A stretch of DNA of 64,000 nucleotides from Amoebophrya sp. A120 (GCA_905178155.1 CAJINV010000002.1:4645709-4709708); one strand, 5' to 3'; positions 46,201-56,839 are shown, numbered from the stretch's first letter. The notes: generated from the sequence alone by a model not told the origin. Translations and numbers: made by a program.

Positions 46201-49200
46201 GACGAAGGACAGGAGAATCCTCGCTTCAAAGAGCGACTGCGCGACGTCTGTGGTGGCCTCGAGATTCGCCTCCTCCACGAAGCTGTCGACGTCCTCGATG
46301 CACTTTGCGAGCTGTTTCATATCAAAGGGAAAAATCCCCCCTCCCCATATCGAAATGGAAATCTGCCATGCGGGATACGTGTACACAAATCGGCCTTGTC
46401 TTGCAGTAAAGGAGTACAGGCGGATACCAAACCGGAGCAGGGGCGTTTTGGTGTAGCCGTCTAGCAAGGCCGGTATATCCTCCGTAGGCCGTATAGCATT
46501 ACAAATTCCCTGCAGGACCAGGACGCGCCAAGGTTTTTGGATTTGCCTTCTTGCAATACAGCGACGGTTTGTGGTCTCAAAACAGCATCACAAATTTTCA
46601 GAAGTATCCCGGTCTGCGTCTGGTATGGGGAGGGGGGATTTTTCCTCGCAATACTTCACGGTCTTTACCAACACCATCTCGAACAAGTCGCGCGCCCACT
46701 CGATGCAATGGTCGGGCAGGTGAGGAAAGTTGCGCAGCGTGCACATGGGAATGCCGCCGCCCTGGGCACTGTTCATGTAGATCAGTTGGGTCGTTAACAT
46801 TTTACTTTTAGGGCGTACTTTAATAGAGATGTAAATCAGGGAAAATGTTGGTAGAAGACAAGAATAAATGCTGGCAACAGTAGAGTGAGAGGACACGACA
46901 AACACATCAAGACAAAACACAAACAGACAACTCGGCGAAAAAAGATATACGCCTGCCCGCCGTCCCTGTAGGTTTTCGTGATGAACGGCACCACGGGATC
47001 CACGTTTCCGCTCGGTCCCATGGTACCGGATTCCAAAAGCGGTTTTTCGTACTTGCAGCACTGGTCGTCCACGTAAAGTCTGGCCTCCATGTTGTCCAGG
47101 GCGTTGACGACCAGGTCCAAATCCATCCAAAACTTGTCGTCAAACTCTTCCTCGGTGGATTTGCCAACGAACATCTCCAGGGACCGGATGTTCAATTCGT
47201 TTTTGCCTCCCGCTTTCTTCTGCCACCTTGACATCTTCTTCGCCATCTCGCCGGCCGCGACCGACTTTGGCTGCCCCACGTTGTGCTCGCGGAATAGAAA
47301 CTGCCGCGCCAAGTTCGACAACTCGATTCGATCCGCGTCCGTCACGGTCAACTTTCCTTTTGGTTGATGTTCTTGTTTTCCAACTTCACTACTGGAAGTC
47401 GTTGGACTACTATCCGGAGGACAGCAAATCCCATTCAACGCGAAGTTCTTCAGCAACTCACACCCAAGCGCCCCGCAGCCGACCATGAAGAGCTTGAGAT
47501 TCTGCAGTTTGGCGATAAACTGCTTTCCGTACAGCGCTTCCAGGTCGCCGTACCTGGATTCGTCGATCTCGCTTTGGGATTTGGGCAAGTCGGTCGGCTT
47601 CTTCTCGCTGTCCGGAAGCGCTTCCCGGGCGTGGAAATGCAGGAAGCCCGGGATGGGGGTAAACTTGCCCGTGATCTGTGTAGTGGTTTTTTCTCTTTTA
47701 TAGTCTCCATGATTATTATTCTGCATCTGCGTCGATTTCTTTGCTCCAGGTACCTCGTCTACCGAAACAAGATAGAGCCAAGAAGCTTGCGAGGACCGCT
47801 TCTAGTTGCTTCGTAGTTTTGCAAGGCATCCAATTATTTCTGAAATAATCATACCTTCACTGCCTCCTGTCCCAGCACCCCGCCGAGAAATGCGGACAAG
47901 GGCTGCAGTTCGATGTTGGATTGCCGTACGTACTCGTACACGAGGTCCTCGTTGACTTCTATGTCCAAGTCCAGCTTCTTCCCCTCGCCGGACAGCAGCT
48001 GCTTCGCCTTTTCCACGATTTTTTCCTTCGGCATTTCGGGTAGGAGATACTTCTCTTCCGGCTTTGAGTACAGAACGGTGGCCATGCCGATATCCTGTGC
48101 AAAAGTATCGTACTCGTACTAATCGATGTCATGCATTACAAATCCCTTTCTTTGGGCTTGGGGGAATCCGCATTACAAATTCCATTTCTAATGCTGAGGG
48201 AATTTGTGATGCTACTTATACTAGTACGATACTTTTGCAGTGCATAGCCGAGGTGGACCTGCAACTCCGAGCCGAAGTCCAGCATGTCCGTGCCCGTCAT
48301 GTCCATGAAGGGAATGCCCGGGTTTGCCAGTTTCGCGGAAAATGGATGCGAGGGAACGTGTTCGTTTACCTGGATTTACCGATTTTTAAATGTATAGGGC
48401 GAAGGAACCTATGTACGTAGCAGGGGTGCGCGTCATGTTGCAATATGATTGAACGTCGGGATGCACAAGCGTTCATGTGCCGCTGCGAACAAGAACAAGA
48501 AGTCATTTCTGCTGCATAATTATACAGCGAAGAAATTTATTTTCCCTGATAGTTATTTCAACAACGCATAATCATACCTTCTTTTCCGTCAATGTTCCTC
48601 CTTTCACATACTCCCCCTCGTATTCCATCGTACTCCCGACCAACCGCAATGAGTTCGACGGGTCCCCTATCCTGAGTAAAAACGTACCCACACCAGAGTC
48701 AGGATGGGGAATCTGCTAGACAAATCAGCCAGCTTTGGTTGTTTGGCATGACAGGTTTGTCCGCGTAGTGTAGTGCTGTTTGAGCTAGTTTAGCAGCATT
48801 ACAGATCTAGTATCTCGTGCTGATTGGAGCATGACAAATTTCAAAACCGCACTAGAAAATCTCTCATGGGGCTCCGCATGAGAAACATTTTAAGCATGCA
48901 GAGTTGCATGACAACTATGGTGTGGGTACGTTTTTACTCAGGATATCCCCGGATTTTTGCGTCGTTTTCCAGCAGTTGATATCAAATGCAAAAATGTCTG
49001 GGTCTGGAAGAATGCAACTTGTAATGCGTATCTCAGAACACAGAAAAGTCTCTCATGCATACGTACCGAAAGCTGCCCACTTTCTGTCAGCAAAATAGGA
49101 GACTTCTCATGCGGATTCGGCATTGCGGAAGCTTCTCGAAACCTGTGATGCTAAAATTTCCATGAGAGACCTTCTGTGTCATGCAAAAACAGCATGACTC

Positions 49201-50031
49201 TTCCAGACCCAGACATTTTTACATTTGATAGTTGACGAGCTTTTCTACTCGCCCGTTCGGGAGTTTCAGTTCCTCCGTGTGCTTCTCTATCCCCTTCAAC
49301 CCGACAATGTCCCCGGAGGAAAGCTCGATGTAGCTGTTTTCCGGGAAGGTTTCCGGCTTCTGCCCCTCAGGCACGGAAAACCGGACCAGGGGGTCTTGGT
49401 CCGCTTTCTCGATGGACTCAATGATCCGCACCAGGGGGTTTTCGCCGTTTTTGTCGTTTACCAAGTGGTCGTCGCCGTGGTCCGCAAAAATGGTGGCGAA
49501 CACGCCATTCGACCGGGCGTAGAGGAAGGAAATCTTGTTCTTGCGGCAGAATTCGTTGTAACTTTTCAATTCTTCAAAACGGAAGCTGCTGTCGGTGATG
49601 ATCATCACGGAGAATTTGTTCTCCAAAACTGCCTTTTCGGACAAAGTTGTTACATCTGGCAGTCCCCCGGCGATCTTGCACAACGGGTTCAGCTCCTGTA
49701 ATCTCGGTGGAATTACGTCGTGCTTCTTCTTTCCGATGTCTTCCTGCTGGAGAAAAAAATTCACGCCCAAGTCCTTCGGCTTCACGATACTATCGTCGAA
49801 AATCGTCAGACCGCCGCATCCTTGTAAAACCAAATTCTTGCAGGTCTCGATCCCGACCCCGTTTCCGCCGCCGACAACGAGAATCTTCAACTTTGTCATT
49901 TTCAGCGTCGTTTCCGCACCGAAGGCCGCGTTCTGCCGGGAAAACTTATCCAGGAACTTCTGCTCGTTCTCATCCTGCGCGGGAACTGCCGCGGCGGCGG
50001 TAGTTGTAGAAGTACCGTTGGGGGCCGTCAT
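43230..50031 (-). CDS. UBA1: Ubiquitin-activating enzyme E1
   Basis: It has fourteen exons: 50031-49231, 48979-48946, 48667-48578, 48369-48247, 48090-47855, 47675-46951, 46804-46654, 46319-46120, 45966-45074, 44791-44745, 44419-44311, 44075-44042, 43920-43738 and 43587-43230. Nine introns are introners and four are GT-AG. With one TSD removed per introner the coding length is 3939, giving 1312 residues. E1 adenylates ubiquitin with ATP, then holds it as a thioester for E2. The inactive adenylation half has SRQNAAFGAET and ILVVGGGNGVGIETCKNL. The active half has RYGDLEALYGKQF and LFMVGCGALGCELLKNFALN. The catalytic Cys lies in IPMCTLRNFPH near residue 685. The ubiquitin-fold domain (SVWDKLTVPTGG) is near residue 1090. 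A tail of about 175 residues beyond it is unusual; typical E1s are about 1050 residues. Both spacer inserts are low complexity. Confidence 0.93.
43588..43737. mobile_element. Introner element, family A
   Basis: The ends are TATGAACTGC and GCACAGGATA, with perfect TSD AGTTC. Removal joins NEWRN to CKATG of the E1 C-terminal tail. Confidence 0.92.
44076..44310. mobile_element. Introner element, family F
   Basis: The ends are TATGGCGTTCTCAAACG and TTTGAGAACGCCATA, with perfect TSD TTGGT. Its interior is close to the copy at 8072. Removal joins LVMTN to WAFII. Confidence 0.93.
44420..44744. mobile_element. Introner element, family E
   Basis: The ends are TATGGAACGGTCAGGATCG and CGATCCTGACACATCCATA, with perfect TSD GTTCG. 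Removal joins AAYPN to PHSVW inside the ubiquitin-fold domain. Confidence 0.93.
44792..45073. mobile_element. Introner element, family C
   Basis: The ends are TATCCTCTGCAAAAACAT and ACGTTTTTCCTTAGGATA, with perfect TSD CTTGA. Removal joins AGKIK to EEFFI. Confidence 0.92.
45967..46119. mobile_element. Introner element, family A
   Basis: The ends are TATGCATTGC and GCACGAGATA, with perfect TSD AATCT. Removal joins FRDKI to KDLVT. Confidence 0.92.
46320..46653. mobile_element. Introner element, family D
   Basis: The ends are TATCAAAGGGAAAAATCCCC and GGATTTTTCCTCGCAATA, with duplication TTTCA/CTTCA. Removal joins VKTVK to QLAKC, just downstream of the catalytic-Cys exon. Confidence 0.9.
48091..48246. 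mobile_element. Introner element, family A, opposite orientation
   Basis: It starts TATCCTGTGC and ends GCAGTGCATA, reversed relative to most family A copies, with perfect TSD GCCGA. Removal joins QVHLG to MATVL. Confidence 0.92.
48668..48945. mobile_element. Introner element, family C
   Basis: The ends are TATCCTGAGTAAAAACGTAC and GTACGTTTTTACTCAGGATA, with perfect TSD TCCCC. Removal joins QKSGD to PSNSL. It lies 34 bp from the next element, leaving a micro-exon. Confidence 0.93.
48980..49230. mobile_element. Introner element, family B
   Basis: The ends are TATCAAATGCAAAAATGTCT and AGACATTTTTACATTTGATA, with perfect TSD GTTGA. Removal joins EKLVN to CWKTT. Confidence 0.93.
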
Positions 50032-50626
50032 GGTGTGTTACTGTTTATATTCGCTTTACTTGTGTAGTGTTTTTCGAAGTAATTTTTTCACTTGGGCCGA
50101 GGGTATGGTAATAGCGGTAAAATCACTGGAGATTTTTTCTTCTTGGCGGTTAGGGTTACTACTTTTAGTGACTACGACGCTCTACTTTTGTCGTGGGAAA
50201 GACAGAATGTTGGCGAGGGGTTTATGATTAGACCGGTTCCCAATTTCAATACTTACTTAGCCAAAACATTTGTGTTCTGTGGTAGAATCGCTGCAGAAAA
50301 AAATCAAATAATTCTTTATCCGTACTGAATCTACATTATATTAGGACGCGTCTGCGCTACAAACTTTGCGTTCCTCTTTTTTTCCGCCGTAGAAGTTCAA
50401 GTTGACGTCTTTTTTACAATAATTTGACCAACCAAGAGTCTGAGACGAGGTGGCATCAAGAGTACAAACGTGCTTCTTTTCAAGAATCAATGATCTAGAT
50501 CTTCGTGCGTATACTTAATGTTTTTTGAGATTCAGATATTTGTGACACACACAGCACAAGAAGAAAAGTTTTGCATGGGACCTCGCGCTTTGTGTTTTTC
50601 CAGCCTTTTTGCATCGTAGCCACGAA

Positions 50627-50699
50627 GGCTATACGATTGCCATTGCAAAAATGGACCACGATGATCGTGGTCCATTTTTGCAATGGCAATCGTATAGCC
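50627..50699. repeat. 73-bp perfect palindrome with a 1-base loop
   Basis: The left arm 50627-50662 begins GGCTATACGATTGCCATTGC and the right arm 50664-50699 is its exact complement, with a single G between. Each arm is 36 bp. It lies in non-coding DNA upstream of the E1 gene. Confidence 0.95.
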
Positions 50700-50898
50700 A
50701 GACACGCAACTACATGAAGCAACAAGTGGTCAAGCTTTAACAACACTGTCAAATGTGTAGATGTTCTTCTTTGGTGGACCAAACCCAAACTCTGATCTTT
50801 GCACTGAGCTGTACGACTCTAATATACGAAAAAAATTTTCATCATCAAAGCGAAGTCAAAGAAAACGAAGATGATCCTTTCTTTGTGCACCGAAGCAG

Positions 50899-50940
50899 GC
50901 AGGCATGATCAGAGAAGTCCACGAGAAGACATCTAGACTT
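50899..50940. repeat. 42-bp direct repeat, copy 1
   Basis: It contains GCAGGCATGATCAGAGAAGT and ends ATCTAGACTT. It matches copy 2 at 51876 with one mismatch. Confidence 0.92.
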
Positions 50941-51875
50941 TTACTGAAAAAGTTGTTTCTTGGTACGATGAACTGTTGTTTTTTTAGACTTTTACTGATA
51001 TGTTAGTTATTCTCATATGTCAAAAGTACTATCTTAATCTAGTACATGAAAAACAACAACTGTACCACGAGAGACAACTGAACAAAGTGCGCGCCGACGT
51101 GCTGGCGCGCAAGCAAGCACAACATTGCGCGGGGCACCAAAGCTGGGGGCCCCCTTTGGGCGCAGGGGAAACAAACAGCGGGCACCCCCGCAGGCCTAAC
51201 AGCGTGCGAAGGGAAGCGCCCGCCCCCGGCGCGGGCCCATGCTCTTACACAGCCACACACTCACAGCCACCAAGGTAGGCGGCGCCAGCCTGTGCTGGTG
51301 GGTGCTGTTACGGGAGTGGAGTGAGGGGGGGGCGGAGGGTAGCCACATCACTCAGGGGGCACCGCGCAACGCAGCCAAGCAACGCCGCGCGCCCTGCACA
51401 GGCCGGTGCGTGGGGCCTTAGGGGGTGCCCACTTGCAGCAGCCGCGGCGGGCTGCGGGACGAGTTCGGCGGCGCCGTCGCGGGCGGTGGCCCCAGTCGGA
51501 GGCGCGGGCGCCTCCTGGTGCGGGGGCCTGGCGGCCAAACTAACAGAGGCAACCCCCAAGAACGAAGAAGGCACACTAAAAGCCGACAGGGCAGAAGCAA
51601 AAACTAGGGCTCTCCGCCGTAGGCTAGGCGACCTAGCGTCACTGTCCTAGCCTAGGCGAGTCCGCCGCAGCGTTTTGGCCTAGCATGTCAAAAACTAGCT
51701 TCGCAAACTCGCGCAAGGCCCGGACTAGGGTAGTGCATGAGGAAAAAATGAGGAAAAACAAAGCAAAACGACTTGCCCCACGCCAGGCCGCGCCAAACGT
51801 CCAGGGCACTGCGACCCATCCTAGCCCGGTGCATTGGACCAGCCTCGGTCTAGAGCGCCGTCATGCTAGGATTCC
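50941..51875. other. Segment between direct repeats with a GC-rich island
   Basis: About 935 bp lies between the two 42-bp copies. From about 51085 to 51660 base composition rises sharply in G+C compared with both flanks, giving open frames on both strands that are compositional rather than coding. Near 51600-51690 it has CTAGG/CCTAG repeats and a match (51661-51678) to the 30-bp satellite at the window start. Confidence 0.6.
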
Positions 51876-51917
51876 GCAGGCATGATCAGAGCAGTCCACG
51901 AGAAGACATCTAGACTT
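51876..51917. repeat. 42-bp direct repeat, copy 2
   Basis: Same sequence as 50899-50940 except A to C in CAGAGCAGTCC. Confidence 0.92.
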
Positions 51918-52586
51918 CCGCAACGAGGACCCGCTGAGGGGGGGCTACAGCTACGCCGTGGTGCACGACAACGGACAGCTTCTTAGTCAGCTTCTGTTGA
52001 ACTGGCGGAATTCTCGAGGAGCGGTACAGGGCGGGAACTTCCTCAGATGTAGTTGCTGTGCTTATCATATCCTGTGTAAATGGTGCGTGCATTGAACAAT
52101 GCATTCCTGAAATATTTGTTTCATATTCACAAATAAATAGTATATCACACACGACACACTTCATCCGTTCTCATGAGCAGCGCGCTCTTCTGTCACTAAC
52201 CTAGAAGTATTTCGGTCTTACACGTTGACCTGCTCTATCTCGGTAAAACAGCTTACCTCGTCGACGGAGCGGCGCAACACCAAAAATCACGAAATGGAAA
52301 TTTTTCAATCTTTCAGTTTCTTGTGCGAGTATTAACATTCATTTTCATATTTATAGTGTTGTCAGCTGTAGGTACAGTTTTCAGTTTCCAGCTTCCCTTA
52401 CGGTTACCCCCGATGAAGATGAACGGGTTCAAAAAGCATTACTTGCGGCCAATCACTGCCGCGATCCGGATCCGGCTTGGTTGTGTATAAATATTTATAT
52501 GAAGCAGCACATTCGAGCAGCGTCTGGATCCCTTCCTTTTCACGCACGGCGACAGCCGATTATTTAGCGTTTGAGGGCCAAGACCC

Positions 52587-52886
52587 TTACTGCTTTGCCC
52601 GTAACTGCTCGGCCTGAAGCTTCACAAACTCGGCTGGCGGTACCCAATCGCAGTCAAACTCCTCCGGAGGTATCCGAGTGCACAACTCCCCCACCTCGTC
52701 CCCCTCATTTGAACAAGGGCACGAACAGCAATACAGGAAAGCCACCAAAAATGTAGCCTCGTCCGCATGAAAAATTTCTCTGGGGTATTTATAACGATTG
52801 GTGTGGTCATGCGAACAATGCAGCTTCAAGGCGGCAAGAACGGCAACGTGTGTTGTGGATTTCGAAGCTTTGACGTTCTTTTGCAT
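52587..52886 (-). CDS. Small Cys-containing protein, function unknown
   Basis: A 99-residue frame starts at a true ATG in MQKNVKASKSTTHVAVLAAL. It includes CCSCPCSNEGDEVG and ends PPAEFVKLQAEQLRAKQ. The C-terminal third (TRIPPEEFDCDWVPP) looks like genuine protein. It starts 37 bp after the lipase stop, so it could be a separate gene or, less likely, an alternative 3' exon. The family is not recognised. Confidence 0.4.
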   Translation of the reverse strand: MQKNVKASKSTTHVAVLAALKLHCSHDHTNRYKYPREIFHADEATFLVAFLYCCSCPCSNEGDEVGELCTRIPPEEFDCDWVPPAEFVKLQAEQLRAKQ

Positions 52887-52922
52887 CACATTCACAAATC
52901 ACAAAGCTAATGAAAAGGAGTA

Positions 52923-55900
52923 CTAGCAGTAGTTGTGCAATCTGATAGGAGGAGCTGGCAATGCAGGAGGAGACGCCGGGGATGCAGGAGGAGACACAAC
53001 CGGGGACGTCGAAGATGTAGCTCCTGCTTTCTTATCACCTTGTGTCTCTACGCCTTCGGCTTTTTCCGCCGTGGTTCCCTGTGCGAACTTTTCCGCGTCA
53101 AAGTGCGCACACGCCTGCTCTCCGAGAAACTCCCGAGGCTGCTTGAAGGGTCCGGGCGTGCCGCTGTCGCCCACCGGGGCCGCCAGGTCCAGGACCGGGT
53201 CCCGGAAGAACTCCATGCGGTGGGCGTCCAGTGCCTCGGTGAGCGGCACGCCCATGCCCCAGAATTCGTCCGCGCGGGACAGAAACCATATCAAATGCAA
53301 AAATGTCTGGGTCTGGAAGATTAAAACTTGTCATGCTAAATCCGAATAATGCAAAAATCTGTGTTGCATGAGTGCCAAAAGCTGTCAACTTTCGACCAAG
53401 TTGGGAGGAAGTTTCTCGCGCGGGATAGGCATGGCAGAGACCTCACAGACTCTGTCATGCTAGGTCCTGCATTCCAGACCTCATGGGTCATGCAAAATAT
53501 GCATGCCAAACCTGGCAACGTTCCAGACTCAGATGACATTTTTGCATTTGATAAACCAAGCCCAGGCGCGACCGGAAACAGCAAACACCGTGCGGCGGAC
53601 GCGCGTCTTCTTGCTCAGAAGCTGGAGAGAAGGATCTTCCGAAGATTCATCACTCGCGCTCGGCCCTTCTTGTGGCGATGGGTTCTTCTTGCTTCTTTTT
53701 GCCGCTCGGGTGCTGCTATCACTTCGCGCACAACTCCCGTCGTCCCGCTTGTTCCCCTTTATTTCTCCAGAAGTACTGGAGGTAGAAGTAGTCCTTGAGT
53801 TAGATGCTTCGGTGGCCTGTTCTCCCAATTCCGGTGCAGATTGTGACCTCCTTGTAAAAAAGAAAGAAGACGATGAGGACGACGGGGTTGCAGCGGTGCT
53901 CGACGCTGGCGCTGCTCCGGGCGGAGCGGTGCTTTTCCTTTCCTGCTTCCGGAGGAGCCGTTTTGTCTCATACGCCGACTTCATTTTCGTTTGGCGGATC
54001 CAAAACACTTTTTCCAGCACGGGCACAACCATTTTTGCGTCCGTGAAACTCAAAAACGCCAGCCGCGGCACGGGGTCCTGGTTGTAGAAGACATTCATAG
54101 TGTTATCAACTGTAAAAATGTCTGGGTCTGGAAGATTGCAACTTGTCATGCTAAATCCGCAGCATGCAAAAATCTGTGTTGCATGATTACCAAAAGTCGT
54201 CCAGTTTTTACCAAGTCTGGAAGTAGTTTCTCATGCAGGATAGGCATTAGAAAGGTCTCGCAGAATCTGCCATGCTAGGTCCTGCATTCCAGACCTCATG
54301 GGTCATGGAAAAGCAGCATGACAAATCGCGTATTCTTCCAGACCAAGACATTTTTGCATTTGATAAGTGTTGGCCATCAACAATTTCTCGGTGTCATCGT
54401 ACTTATCTTGGCCTCCCAAAAATGTAACCGGCGTGCCCGACGGAACTTTTCCGGTGAGCAAATATTCCTGGGCGGGGACCGCCCGATTGCCCTCGGATGA
54501 GTAGATCGGCGGCGCGGAAAACACGATGGTGCGGAACTCTTTGTAGTTCCGAGATGGAAGATCATGCGCTTGTTGCCGCGCACCACGAAGAGATGAAGTA
54601 GATGCAGCACCCGCTCCGGAAGTAGTAGATTGTTCGTACTTTCCGCGGATCAGAAATTTCATCAGCGCCGAGTCGTACCGCAGGCGGTGCAGCACCAGCG
54701 CTTGCGCGCCGCCCAAGCTGTGTCCGGAGACGAGGATGGTTTTGAAGTTTTGCCGCAAGCGTTGCTCCAAGTAAGTTTCAAACTGCTTCCCGAGCTGCCG
54801 GTTTTTGTCGAAAACGTTCCGTGCCAGTTCTTGGAGGTTGTTTGGGTAGAAATGCTGCAGGTTTGCCGGGATGTCCTCGCGATTCGTTTTGATCTGCAAC
54901 TTGGCGGCGAAAATCGACGCGTGGTAGGTTTTTTGTTGGTCATCGAGAAGTTGTGTTTTTTCCTCGTTGTCACCGCAGTGTTCTACTTGCAGTTCTTTCT
55001 GACACTCCTCCCGCAACTTCAGTTCCAGTTCTGCCAATGCCAGGACCACGCGGTCGAAGAACCCCTTGTGCAGTTTCAAGTAGCTCGCCCCGGCGGAGGT
55101 GAAAGATCCGACCACAGTCTTCCAATAGTTTTGCTGCCCCGTCTCGGGATTTTGGGCTTCGGAAAACGAGGTCGTCGCGTCGCTGTACCAGTGGTAGACC
55201 GGACTGTAGTCGTCTCCCGCCGCGTCCACGTTGGTCGCCCAGTCGTCCAGGTAGGCGGTTTTTCCGTCCATCAGCCGGGTCCCGGTGCCGCGAAAGGTCA
55301 GGTTCAAGGTACCCCCGTCCGTGTCGTGCGAGAGGTAGCAGAACCACTGGGGCAGCATCTTTTGGTTGATGTTTTCGTTCTCCGAACCGTCCTCGGACAC
55401 ACCGGCGAGCGCGGGGAGAAAAGGAAGGGTCTTGGGGGCCAGATGGCTGGAAATTTCGTTGGACACATACGCCAAAACTTCCCTGCGCACCGCATCGTTG
55501 TTCAGAACTACATGGTTCACCTGATGTGAATTTTCATTTGTGAACAAGCTGTCTTTTAGTTCTTTTCCGTTTGCATATGCATACGTAAGTACATATTGAT
55601 ATTTATATGTTTTCCTCTTGTACATAGCGTTGCAAAAAAAACAAAATTCCCTTCCTGCTATCGATTCTAGTTTCACTAGTTGAGTTGTACCTCGTCCGGG
55701 TCGACGTAGTCATTTCCCAGATTTCCCAGCTGCCTTCTGAGTCTTTCAGGCGCATTCCGAGCTAGCTTTCGGAGCCACCGCCCAACTTTGAAGTTGTTTT
55801 CTACCAGTTTTTTGAGCACAAGCTGCGAAAGCTTCTCCAGCATGGCCTCCAAGCTTGTGACGTAGCGGTGCTGGGAAATCTTCTTTTCGCCGAAGAGGAT

Positions 55901-56839
55901 CAAATTTTTTTCGGGAAAAACAGTGGATTTGGATCTGTCATCCGTCCACGCGGAGCCAAAAAACCACCAACCATCCTGCTGCAGATTCTCAAACTCCTTT
56001 TCCAACTTAGCTTTTGACTCCCGGATTTCTTTTGACGTCTTGGTTCCGTCCGCGAGCGACTCAGTCCTGGAAGCCGCAAGTCGGGATAAAAAACCTGAGC
56101 CACGAGCACGACTTTTCCCTTCCAGCAAGATATCCTCCATGACTGTCCCACGGAAAAAGTGTTACAGTTCCACATTTGTTTGTCAATTCAGCAACACAAA
56201 TTTTCTCTGCATGAGAGGGGAAACGTGCAATGCGGAAGCATTTCTGGCATGACAGAGGTTGTCTGTCATGCTGAGCTTGCAAAGCAATGTGTAACTGTAA
56301 CACGTTTTTCTCGTGATAACAACGTACTCGTGCTCGTACGACAATCGGGAATTCTTCCAGGCCTGCCGAAACTCCCGGCGCTTCTTCAGCGAACTGTGAA
56401 TCGGCTGGTGGAGGACGTGTGCGACCGTGACTTCCTCAGCCCGCCGTTCCGCGTCAGCCGCGGCTACCAGTTCCGGGTTCGTTTGTGCATCTGGCTCCGA
56501 ACGACCTGCAGGTGGTGGAGGAGAAGCTAGAACTCCTGCAGCGGCTCCGGCTGCTGCGTCCGCGTCACTCAATAAAGCAGGGCGGCTTGTTTCTAGACCT
56601 GGAGGTTGCCGCGCAGCAGCAGCTGCTGGGCTCTTTGGAGTTGTTGCTGCTCTACTTGGTGCAGCTGCTCCTGCAGAGGTTGTCGTCGCAGTTGTACTAC
56701 TAGTAACCGCCGGCAAAGCCTGACATGATGTTTCAGGATCCGTGTAGGGGCGAAAGAAATGCTCCTCTCCCTGGTTCCACCCAGTAGCCTGGGTCCAAGC
56801 GGTGTTTACCTCGCGACAGAAATCGCAAACGCCAGACAT
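52923..56839 (-). CDS. Class 3 lipase (alpha/beta hydrolase)
   Basis: It has five exons: 56839-56319, 56143-55691, 55520-54366, 54103-53554 and 53288-52923. Three introns are introners and one is GT-AG, giving about 1009 residues. The nucleophile elbow GHSLGGAQA is near residue 590. Upstream, NLTFRGTGTRL is the usual lipase 3 strand and turn. Downstream, NVFYNQDPVPRLAF is the typical DxVPRL stretch holding the likely catalytic Asp; the His should lie in the last exon. The enzyme would hydrolyse lipid esters. There is no clear signal peptide: the first 150 residues (MSGVCDFCREVNTAWTQATG, then Ala/Pro-rich) are low complexity. A Ser-rich insert (SSSSSSFFFTRRSQS) separates the Asp exon from the end. 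Two family B elements flank the Asp-bearing exon. Confidence 0.85.
53289..53553. mobile_element. Introner element, family B
   Basis: The ends are TATCAAATGCAAAAATGTCT and ATTTTTGCATTTGATA, with perfect TSD AACCA. It is very similar to the copy at 54104 and in the same orientation. Removal joins AWAWF to LSRAD. Confidence 0.93.
54104..54365. mobile_element. Introner element, family B
   Basis: The ends are TATCAACTGTAAAAATGTCT and ATTTTTGCATTTGATA, with perfect TSD AGTGT. Removal joins LMANT to MNVFY of the lipase. Confidence 0.93.
56144..56318. mobile_element. Introner element, family G
   Basis: The left end is TGTCCCACGGAAAAAGTG (TGT rather than TAT), the right end CACGTTTTTCTCGTGATA, with TIR AAGTGTTACAGTT. 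The duplication is decayed (ATGAC/ACAAC). Removal joins HEYVV to MEDIL or a near variant in frame. Confidence 0.82.

Larger units (their letters stand above)
50032..52586. other. Long intergenic region with palindrome and GC-rich island
   Basis: This is the largest gene-poor stretch. It holds the 73-bp palindrome at 50627, two 42-bp direct repeats flanking a GC-rich island, and only weak short frames. One of these frames lies at 51910-52164 on the minus strand (starts MKCVVCDILFICEY). Confidence 0.6.

Noticed and set aside
5062-48246. Family A copies as a CRISPR-like or satellite array
   Set aside because: They are dispersed, inverted-ended, each with its own TSD, and lie within eukaryotic genes.
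51080-51660. Open frames in the GC-rich island as genes
   Set aside because: Frames are open on both strands because of base composition; the products are Ala/Gly/Arg/Pro-rich with no structure.
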